From: Trebouxia sp. TZW2008
Lineage: Eukaryota; Chlorophyta; Trebouxiophyceae; Trebouxiales; Trebouxiaceae
Assembly: GCA_002118135.1 (NCBI GenBank)
Contig: BDIU01000399.1
Coordinates: forward strand, 124,204 to 188,203
Direction of reading: 5' to 3'
Length of the DNA: 64,000 bases
In this document: positions 22,002-32,000 of the stretch, one piece after another
Layout: every line of letters begins with the position of its first letter
How positions within the stretch are numbered: the stretch's first letter is position 1
The notes under the pieces: generated by a model
What the model saw: only the letters and a program-made list of their open reading frames with translations
Database searches by the model: none
Told to the model about the DNA's origin: nothing
Translations under genes and position numbers: made by a program

Positions 22002-25000
22002 ATGCTCAATGATGCGTGCCAGCTCGCCCGTGAAGTTACGCAATTGCTTGCTGATACAAAAGCTGCTGTCAGAGTGGTCATTGGCTCACCTGGTATGCAA
22101 TTCTCAAACTGTTTCTGTCTTCGGTCATTGCATGCGACGTTTCCTCATTCTGTTCCTGTGTTGCATTGTTGCGTCCAACGTTTCCTCGCTGCAACAACAC
22201 CTCACTTTACCCTCTTACTGTGATGCGCACTGCAATACAGGCATCCCTGATGGATCCACAGCATACTTGGAGCGTACTATGCAGCTTCCAGAAAGACAAC
22301 TCCTTCATTGACACAGCACTTGAAAAGAATGTGTTCGGATCATACTACCATGTCAGAGAACCCAAGACGCAAAAGCTGCAGATGACATTCAGAGAGTTTG
22401 TGCAGTGTGCCAAAAACTGGACCTGTAGAAAAGTCATCTTTCAGGTATTTCCACAACTGCTGTTCATGCGCATGGCGCCGTAGCATACTTGACTTCTGTA
22501 GGCTCACATTCGCTCAATGGTTGCTGGCTGACCACTGCACTGACAAATACCCATCAGCTTAAAGGTAGACAGTGTGCTTGCAGAACACAGTACAGTGCAG
22601 GTTGCAACAGGCGTCTCAAGTGCCAGAATGTGTGGCTGAGCTAGGCAACAAGATGTCACAGGAGCTGCAAAAGCTTGTCAACTGGGACTGGCTGCAGGTA
22701 TGTCAGCAGAGCTTAGCACATGCTGGAGATGTCCAGCAGATGTACAAGATGTAGCACCGGAACACATTTTGCCTTGATTGTGTCAATCATTCTCCTGTGT
22801 ATAGTATTGCAGTATCAGGCCCTACAGGTCTTTCTCAGAAACCTCTTGCATCTTGTGCTGACGTACCTGGTCACAGCACACTTGTCATTCTACTGCAAAT
22901 GCACTGTGTTGGCAAGCTGTCATCATCAGCAGATAAATAGCCAAGTTTGACTTGTGATGTGCAGAGTGTGCAGAAGCTTGGAAGGCTTGGTCCAGTGGGC
23001 AAAGTCAGTCTTCTGGCTGCAGGCTATGACAGTCTGCTGCCTGCCAAGTACGAAACTCATGACAGACTGGTCGCTCAGGTGATAGTCCCTTCTCACTTTC
23101 ACATTTTTCTGCCTGACTGTTGGATGCAGCTGAGCATGGGCCAAAGAGCAGAGTCAGTCTTCTGGCTGGAGGCTGTGACAGTCTGCTGCCTGCCAAGTAT
23201 GACACTTATGACAGACTGATAGCTCAGGTGACAAGCACAACAGAACCCTGCACATGTTTTTGTTCCAGGCGTCACTTGATGCAGCTGAGCTGTTTTGCAT
23301 TTGTGCTTGGGCTAGCGTTGCTTGTGCTTGTAATCTTGGCTCTGTGTATACATACCACCTGTTTGCATTTGCATTTGATGCAAGTGTTGATGCAACTTGC
23401 GAGCCAAGAGAGGTCGGACGGTATACACATATCTGTACAGCAGCGCCTACAGTTACATACTTCTCCTTGGGGTTGAAGCCACGTCCAGTCGTTGCATGGC
23501 TTCAGACTGCTGTTTCTGAATGCGTTCATTGCATACCCCTTAGATACCCAGCTGTCGGAGCCTGCTAAATTTTCGAAACAATGCCTTTGACAAGATGCTA
23601 CAGGCCACACTGTGGTGATGCAACTGCTGAATTGTGTCTGCTTGTGTCTCCCAGAACTGTTGACTCAGCCAGAATTCACACAAATGCTTCATGTATCTGG
23701 TTGCCAATAGCTGTTGCTGATTTGTAGCCATACAACTGCCAACACCGCCTCACTAAGACAATTGCTGCAGGTTTGTGGTTGCCAGCGTCTTCTGCTGATT
23801 TCTCCACAGTATGCCTTCAAGGGCATGTACCCCTACCCTGTCCACCACCCATATGACGGCTACTCAATGGTAGACTTACAGCAGGCGGACCTCACTCAGT
23901 GGCCCAACAATGAGCATGTCAAGGGCTTGTGCTGCATCGTCAAACCAGGACATGTGCTTTACTTGCCTGCTTACTGGTAAGACTGGTTGAAGTCCAACAT
24001 TTGGGGGCCATGTGCAGTTCCCAGCATTTGATAGTCAATGGCATGTACCTTTACCTGTCCACCACTGATACAATGGCTACTCCACGGTAAATTTACAGCA
24101 GCCAGAGCTCGCTCCGTGGCCATCAATGAGCATGTCAAGGGCCTGTGCTGCATTGTCAAGCCAGGGGATGTACTCTCCTTGCCTGCTTACTGGTAAGACT
24201 AGATGAATTACCACCTGCAAGACCTAACTCAGTAACCCACTATGCGAGAGTCCAAAAACTGACCTGCAGCATCAAGCCAAGAGATGTGCTCTATTTGCCT
24301 ACCTACTGGTGAGACTAGGTGAGCCACAAGTGTAGGACCATGTGCAGTTGCTCAGTAGGCAGCAGTCAAACATTTGCGCTGCATCATCAAGCGAGGAGAT
24401 GTGCTTTGCTTGTCTGCATACTGGTAGGACTGGCCACAGAGTTTGGGGCGCAGCGTAGCGCCCATCAGTGAGCCTGTCAAGGGTCTGTGCTGCATCATCA
24501 AACAGCAGCCATGCTCTACTTGCCTGCCAGTTGGAGAGACTGCATGAGTTGATTGTTGTGGGCCATGCGCACTTACATTATTGATGTGTGTTTTAAAAGT
24601 ATGAGAACTGAGTTGCATTCACAAAAGTAGGACCATGCGCAGCTCCCTGCATGCAATAGTTGAAAACTTAAGCTGCATCATCAAGCTAGGGGATGTGCTT
24701 GACTTGCTGCCTGCTGGTAGCCCTGGTCACCTAAAGTGTAGGGACTGTGCGCAGTTTGCAATGATCATGACCTGCAACAAGCAGCAATTTCCATTTGCAA
24801 GATGGGCAGTTGAAGTTTTTACCAACTTCTCAAGTCTTGGACATTTTGCTGCTGAGCTGCTGAGTGCTTGCAGGTTTGCGCATGTGCAGCAGCTGGAACA
24901 AGAGAATATCAGCCTCACCTTTCACATGGGGCAGGGCTGCAAGGTGCGGCCCCCGGCCTGCATCCCACTGCAGATTTCCCGCCATCTGGAAGTCAGGCTG

Positions 25001-26251
25001 GCGGAAGCAGAGGGAGTTGCGAATGTGCGCCATTGGCTGCGCCTAATAGGTCTGCTTCTGCACTGATGTTTTAAGCCTGCCAACTGCTGGATCAAGCTGC
25101 TGTTGCAACCCATATGTACCATGACGCATTTGCAGCTCAGGTGCAGACAGACCCTCTGAATACTGATCAGGTCCACATGCAGCCATGTTTGCAAACATGC
25201 AGAACTGTCTCAACAGAACGAAAATAATCTCTTCAACAGACCAACCTCCATTGTGCCACCAGATGGACCTATGAGGCTGTTAAAAGGATGCCTGTTGTGG
25301 CATTGTGAAGAGCATTCCAGCATGCATGGCAGCAGACTCACTTGAGCAATCAGACTTTCATAACAGGACGTGTGTGGCAGGCTACTGTGAGGAGCGAGAC
25401 TGGATAGACGTGGCTACAGTCAAGGGCTATCGCCGCATTGTCATGTGCCAAGAGGTTTGCGATGAGCTTGATGCAAACTTTGAGAACAACATACATGACC
25501 AAGATCAAGATGAAGACACTTTGGCAGAATGGCAGAAGGTGTTGATAGCCATGTGTGATGGCAGGCTGATGCCCACACCTTGGCTGAACAAGGTCATCTG
25601 CTGTAGCTTGCTTTTATTGCAAGACAACAAGAGATGTCTTGTCATCACATGTATTTGATGTCAGCTGTTTTCCCTTGCAAGGAATAGCTTTTGGATGCTT
25701 GCATGCTTGAACCCCATTATGAGACAAGCCGGTCCAACCGCGTCTGACATGTGCTATGTGTCATGGTCTAATGCAGTGCATCATGTAGCACTGAAGTGAC
25801 ACTTGCTAGTAGATGGTAACCCATTCAAATGCCCACACCATTGACACCATGCCCATTGCTGCTTGTATAGCCTCGAGCAGCCATCTCTGCAACACTTTAA
25901 GATCTGCTGCATCTGACTCACAACATGACTCTAATGACTTGATACAGGATTTCTGTGAACCGCTTTATCTGACCAACGTCCCTATACAAGTTGAGGACAC
26001 AAGGTCAGCTGAGGAACAGAAGTATCCAGAGCTGTTTCGCCACAAATTGCAAGGTGTGGCATGCCACTTCACTGTGTGTTGTTGTGTGCATGCCTAGCAT
26101 GCCAGATTGTGCCTCAGAACTGAGACTTTATTGATGCTTGATAGCACGACATGCACCAAATGCAGCAAGCTCAGCTTCTGTTGTGCATTACTCAAACTGT
26201 GACCTTGCAGGACAGGATGCTTCTTTTGATCTGTGTGCCGTGCCCAGCTGA
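22002..26251 (+). CDS. FIH-like JmjC/cupin protein, probable pseudo-dioxygenase
   Basis: Exons 22241-22444, 22584-22697, 22974-23078, 23771-23976, 24874-25049, 25381-25592, 25948-26053 and 26211-26251 join in phase. A first exon at 22002-22076 is tentative, giving about 412 codons. Similarity is to factor inhibiting HIF (asparaginyl hydroxylase, JmjC/cupin_8 fold): MTFREFV, LVNWDWL, YPYPVHHPYDGYSMVDL, VLYLPAYW. In FIH, iron is held by His199, Asp201 and His279 and 2-oxoglutarate by Lys214. The aligned residues here are Lys, Glu (AKYETHD), the retained His in YWFAHV, and Gln (VCGCQR). A C-terminal extension (DWIDVATVKGYRR, PLYLTNVPIQVEDTR) goes beyond FIH. Activity as a hydroxylase is therefore doubtful. 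Introns contain decayed copies of two exons, annotated separately. Confidence 0.85.
23099..23300 (+). pseudogene. Duplicate of the FIH-like KYETHD exon
   Basis: The exon at 22974-23078 is repeated at about 23138-23228: VSLLAGGCDSLLPAKYDTYDRLIAQ against VSLLAAGYDSLLPAKYETHDRLVAQ, followed by a GTGACA donor. An acceptor (GCTGAG|CAT) keeps phase 0, so it could be a mutually exclusive alternative exon. A third fragment of its upstream intron (TTGATGCAGCTGAGC) recurs at about 23275. The frame is intact, so decay is not proven. Confidence 0.7.
24036..24716 (+). pseudogene. Five decayed copies of the FIH-like YPYP...LPAYW exon
   Basis: Five partial copies follow the functional exon 23771-23976 inside its downstream intron, at about 24036-24192, 24263-24308, 24365-24422, 24454-24533 and 24659-24716. 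Each retains ATCAAGC...GATGTGCT and a 3' end resembling TACTG|GTAAGACT (variants GTGAGACT, GTAGGACT, GAGAGACT, GTAGCC). Copy 2 is longest and carries a 1-nt deletion after the TACC that corresponds to YPYP, giving a frameshift. Intron sequence (GACCATGTGCAGTT) is duplicated along with them. Confidence 0.88.
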
Positions 26252-26940
26252 TGTAACATTAGGTTGGACTTTGCATCATGACTTCTGCCCATTCAGCAGA
26301 ACAAGTGTTTGTCTACACTGTCAATGCTGTGACCGACGTCATGCCGCAACTGAGCTTGCAGAACTGTTTTGCACTGCAGCACAAGGCTGGAAAACACCAG
26401 AGAGCAAGAGCACAATTGCCATTCCTGGCTACAACACCGCAAAAGCAATTCAGGCTTGAGGTGGTACAAAGCAAGCAAGCAGCACAGCAACTAGCTTACA
26501 ATCGCAGGCCAGTCCATGTTCAGACCCTGACATAGCTTTCCTACCACCACCACCACCACTACAAGCCATAACTGACCCTGGCAGACCATAAAGTGTCACA
26601 CTGCAGCCGTGTAGGTCTTGGCTCAATTGATTTGAAGCACATATGCCCACACTTGGAGCAAGCAGTGCCTTGAAATGTTACTTGACATCATTTGGGACAG
26701 AGTCAACACTGCTGTCAAGTTGAATGCAAAGTTTCATCAGGGTCCGTTCATTGCATTGCATCTCTGATCAGCATTCAAAGTATTCTGAATTACTCCACAT
26801 GCCAGGTCACATAGATTTCTGGCAAAGAGCAACAACTAGGCGCTGCCACAACTACTGTTCGCTTGGATTTCAGACTAGCTCATCCGGCTGAGTACAGAAT
26901 GTCCTGCACTATTTGGCCTTTTGCTCTAACATAGTTTGCA
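26252..26940. other. Convergent intergenic region
   Basis: 3' ends of the FIH-like and PhzF genes face each other here. It includes a short ACC run at 26546-26561. No gene was recognised. Confidence 0.5.
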
Positions 26941-28466
26941 TTAGGTGCCTTCGTCCATTAGACTTTGCGGCAGCAGCAGCTCCCCCTTGCTGATGATCAC
27001 AGCTTGTCCACCCAAAACCACTCTCTTGTTTTTCCAGTCAACCTTCACAAGCAGTTCCCCGCCCCTTGGCGATGACTGCCTTGCCCTCATTTCTGTGGGT
27101 TGCTGATCAAGGTGCTTAGCCCAATAAGGCCCTGACACTGAATGCGCTGAACCGGTGACAGGATCCTCATTGATGCCGACCCATGGGGCAAAGAAACGCG
27201 AGAAGAAATGGTGCTGCCGGCCATCTCCTGCTGAATGCAAAACAACTCTATCCAATCTGCTTTGGGCTGATTGCCAGCATGGACAGGGCGGTCAGCGCAT
27301 ACAACTCTTGCATCATTGAGTCTTACATGACTGAGTCATGCACAACAGCAAGCGCTTGATCAATGACAGTGAAGTGATGTGGTGTTCAGCCTCCGAGGAG
27401 AGGTTTGCCAGCGCGCACAGTGCAGGACAGCTATGCAACATGGCAGCAATGCTGATAAAGCATACTACTCCTTCCTACCTGCACAGGATACAATCAAGCC
27501 ACTGGCAAGTTTGCTAGGCCATGCCGCTTTCAGTTGGACATAGTCTGGCTGGATTGCAATTAGCTGTGCTTGAGAGGTTCCAGATGCCAAAACCACCAAC
27601 ACATACTTCAACGTAGCATCAAACAGGACTTCCTGCACAGCTGGATTCCCAAGAGCTGCCTGCATTCAGCCAATGAGCTGGATGCAGAAGTTCACAAGCG
27701 ATGCTTCATTTGAAGTTCACAAGCTGTGCTTTGTTTGCAGTTCACAAGCTGTATGAACCTGTCATGCGTATAACATTGCAACGAGCTTGTAGAATGCCTC
27801 CAGGCTGAATGTGTGGGCATGACCTGTCACCTTCATTTGACTGCATGCGCTTTTGAGCCAGTCTGGAGATTCTGATGGCTCACAGAGCGGGAGGCTCATC
27901 TGTATTTGGGGTTTTCCATCTGCACTTGGCTCCTGGTGTACTGTCAGTCGGCCACTAAGAGTTTCAAAGTGCACAGCTGTCTGCTTGTTGCCTTGGTCTG
28001 AAGCAGTGCCACGAATCTTGAGTATTGGCCGCAGCGCACCCTGATCAGCTTGCTTTGCTTGGCAAGTTCACCTTGAAACAGCACTGCTGCGGAAGCTAGT
28101 GTTGCATGACCGCACAGTGGGACCTCAGTCTCGAGTGTGAACCAACGTAGATTGAAGACGGAGCCTTGCTGAAACTGAGCTTGGCTGTTGGGGTCTTTCT
28201 CAACAGGTTCGATAAAGGCTGTCTCAGATAGGTTCAGTTCAGCTGCAAGGCTCTGCATAAAGCCGGCTGCAGGAAACCGATGCACAAGGCATACTGCTGC
28301 AGGATTGCCACCAAATGCCTCTGGGGTGAACGCATCGACCTATGGTGCAGGCATGAGCAGCAAATCTCAGGCAGTGCGTCCGAGCGCGGCGTGCGCGCCG
28401 GTCCGGGTGTCGTGATGCCAAAGGACGACGGCGTACCTGATAGATTGGTGTTGTTGACTGCTGCAT
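26941..28466 (-). CDS. PhzF-family protein, 5 exons
   Basis: Minus-strand exons 28466-28437, 28339-28072, 27997-27831, 27659-27479 and 27230-26941 join in phase to 311 codons, the usual PhzF length. Hallmarks: MQQSTTPIYQVDAFTPEAF start, GGNPAAV at 20-26, the active-site glutamate in LSETAFI (Glu49), PLCGHATLASA, HFETLSGRL and the second-half motif GINEDPVTGSAHS. PhzF proteins have two diaminopimelate-epimerase-like halves and act as isomerases. The phenazine enzyme is one member, but most eukaryotic members have no proven substrate. No targeting peptide is apparent. The gene stands alone on its strand with no biosynthetic neighbours, so phenazine synthesis should not be inferred. Confidence 0.93.
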
Positions 28467-29069
28467 GGTGGTCTCAATTCTCTGCGTTGTGCAGTTGGTA
28501 TGCCTCTGCGTCTGCCTCTGCAGCACTGCATTCGAGTATGGTCTCGGAGCATCAACATGTCCTCAGCAAAGCTGCTGATGCACTGATGCAGTGCTGGTGC
28601 TAGTATCAAGCCGGCTGTTGTTGCACCGGTTCTTTTTAACCTGTATAATTGTGAAATTCTGGATGAAAGTTGCAGCATGCTTCATGTGGCTTGCATGCAT
28701 CATGATCTGCTGTCATGGGATCAACATTACTGGCCATAGGGAACGGACAAATAGCTTTCAGATTGCCTGCCAACGATCCAGCACCAAGCATCTGCATGCC
28801 TTGTCATGCTGTGTCACTTCGAAAAATGTCTGTTGTGCCAGAGCGTGGACGTCCTTGTGGATGCTGGTGCGAAATTCCTATTGTGAACAAGCTGCAGCGA
28901 GGACTGTGGCGTGCATGTAGCGACCGTATTGAGAATCAGTGATTGAGGCCATATGACAGGTACCAAGACGTGTTCTGAGCACCCACAGGTGCTCTGTACA
29001 GAAATGACAAGGCGTGACGCCACATAACCCTGAACACTCTGCTGAAAGTGAGCATACACAAAGGTCTGA
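28467..29069. other. Intergenic, promoter side of PhzF gene
   Basis: Lies between the PhzF start and the stop of the TPR-J gene, both on the minus strand. No exon, RNA gene or repeat was recognised. Confidence 0.5.
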
Positions 29070-32000
29070 TCAGAACCCTGGTGGGAAACCGCCTCTCCTT
29101 GATTGAAACCCTCCTCTGCTGCCACCCATACCCCCACCCCCAAACATGCCACCAGCAAACATATGAGCAAACACATCGTCCATGTGCACACCATGACCGC
29201 CATGACCAAAGTTGCCATCCTCACCCATTTGCATGCCCTGATCAATTTCCTCAGATGACCAACCAGCATCATACTTCTGCCTCTTTGCAGGGTCTGAAAG
29301 AATGGCATGAGCCTGCCCAACAAGCTTGAATTTCTTTTCGTTTTCATCCCTGTTGTCAGCGCTGGCCTTGTCAGGATGGTATTTCAGTGCAGCTTTACGG
29401 TAAGCCTTCTTGAGATCGCTGTCACCGGCGTTCTGATCAATCTCAAGCAGCTTGTAGTAGTCAATTCGCTTTGACTTCTTGAGCGCTACCTTTGCATCCC
29501 TGATCATGCCATCTATGCCAGCAGTGCTGTCATCCAACTCCTTTGTCTGCAGCAGGATTGACAGCCTTCCAGAAGGGGTCATGCTCTAAAACGTGCAGCC
29601 AGAAACCTTTGATTGCAGTGTCAGAGCATGATCAACCACCATAAGACTGTTGTTGATGTTGTGAAGCCATCCAGAACAGCTTTACCTTGGGGCTATGGTA
29701 AAAGCAAGCAGCATGTTGACAGCATTGCACACAATGTCCCTGATCACAATGCATCAATCAAGCAACATCTGCTCATGCATCTGCAGTAAGTTTGAATGTG
29801 CTACAGTGTGCCCGTCGTTGCAAATGCAACTTTGGCTTCACACCTTTTCGTAGTCTTTGACAGCTTCCTCAAAGTGCTCCAGGGCTTGATGTGCAGCAGC
29901 ACGGCGCATGTAGGCCCTGGCATACTGGGGGTCCAGCTCTGTGGCCACTTCAGCATCCTTCAAAGCAGCCTCTGCATTGCCCAGCTTCAACAGTGCTGCT
30001 GCCCTGTAATTACACACAGTCAGCACATGGTCAGCCACCCATCAGCATTAGACACAATCTTGAAGTTGAGATGTACAAGCTGTGAATACACCTTGATACA
30101 GGCAGTATGAATGCATCCAATGTATGAAGGAGCATGTCAACTGAGGTCTTGCTGCCCAGCAGCGCTGAGGCTCAACATGAACAAGAAATGGCATGCTGCA
30201 AAGCTTCACTGCCGCACAACTTGTGCTGATGTGGCAGAAGGTATACAGCACAATTCATAATAGTGTCTGCTCATGGGTGCATGAAAAATCAGGCAGGTGC
30301 CATGCTCCATTTGTCCTCAGCCAAAGCCTGTTGTTTGGCAAAGGCGTAGCCTTAGCCAGCACAGGTAAATCATTCAGCATTCAGCTGTGCACTGAACTGC
30401 TCTTACCAGTCATACCAGTCATCAAAATGCAGCATCAATTTGCCCGTTTCAGATAGTCAAACTCAGCATCTATGTAACCAAATAATCAAATATCTTAAAG
30501 CTTTCTTTCACAAACAAAACCATATCTGATCTTCGATGAACGAACTCTGAGTGTCACCAAGGGAAAAGTGACATAATACAGGAAGTAGAGGTGCCGCTGT
30601 GCAGGTCTAATGCCTGGGAATGCCGCTTTTCCTGGTGATACCCAAATTATGTTGCCAAGCATGCAAGGCTTGAGAATGCTGACTGCCTCTTCAGTATAAT
30701 TGAGCAGGTACCAGGCACAAAGGCCAAGGGTAAAGCCAGGCACACTTGGCAGACAACTGTGTACAGAGATCTCTCTGCCCTTTGCATTCAGTGTAAATGC
30801 ATGGACAGCACAAGACTGAATTCATTGGAGACAGTTGGTGACTCAAGCCCATACCTGACTGGGCATGCTGAGCCTGTCATGAATGAATGAAGAAAGCAAA
30901 CAGAGGTGCTGCTCTGCTGATCTACAGCTGAGGATGCCACATCTTCCAGGCATGTCACTTGAGAGAAGCATGCAAAGCTGCAGAAAGGTGCTAAGGCGGA
31001 GCCAACCTGTTGCAGGCACACTGAGCAACAAAGCTGCTCTTGAGATGCGAGTCCAGCTCAAGCGCCTGAGTGTAGTGCTGTTCTGCCTCCCTCCACTTGC
31101 CCGCCTTGAAGGCTTCATTGCCGGCGTTCTTGCTGCTGTTCATCAGCTTGATGCGCTTCAAGCCCTTGCGGCTGGACATATTGTCTGGGTCTAGGCGAAG
31201 CACAACCTGGTAGGTGTTCTCAGCCAGTGACATGTTGCCTGCACAGTGCATGGCCATTCATCAGCATCATTCAGATGCTTGCTAGCAGGGTTTCATTGCT
31301 GTTGCTCTTGCTGCTGATCATCAGCTTGATGCGCTTCAAGCCCTTGCGGCTGGAGATGGTGTCTGGGTCTAGGCAAAGCACAACTTGGTAGGTGGTTTCA
31401 GCCAGAGACATATCGCCTGCACCATGCACCACCAATTCATGGTGCACAACAAGTCAGCATCGTCAGTTTGCCAGCAATGCCAGATCGCTACCTGTGTTGC
31501 ATTGCCAGCAGTGCCAAGTCTATAAGTTTTGACCTGAAGAAAACGACGGTGCTGCTGAATCCAGTCAAGCAAGTCTACGCCTGGACAGCAGTACGTGCGC
31601 ATGACCACGCCGACAATCCCAAAGTCTGAGTGCAATGAACAAATGCATGGCTTCAGGATGGGGACACTTTGCATAACTGAATCTTACAATCTCCAATGTA
31701 AAATCACGTGGAGCAAATGGTCATGTATGCATGCGTAAGGTGCATGCTGAAAATGTACCTGTGAGGTAGAGCGCCTGAGCGCGTATTGTGAGGACTTCAG
31801 GAGCCATGGCGTCACCCCGAATGGTCAGGCTACGAGTCTCATTCAATGCTTCAGCGTGCTTGCCTAGAGCCAACAGAGCCTGGCACTTGAGTAGCAGTGC
31901 TGTCTCGACAGCAGGCGTGTGCAGCCTGACTGCCTTGTCAGCATGCCATTGTGCTTGCCTGCATGACACAAAATCTGTTTACAAACAGAGAGCCTGTTGG

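Noticed and set aside
27998..28071. Apparent frameshift in the PhzF gene within a merged exon of 509 nt
   Set aside because: A normal 74-nt GT-AG intron (donor CAAG|GTGAAC, acceptor TTCAG|ACCAAG) resolves it and restores phase throughout.
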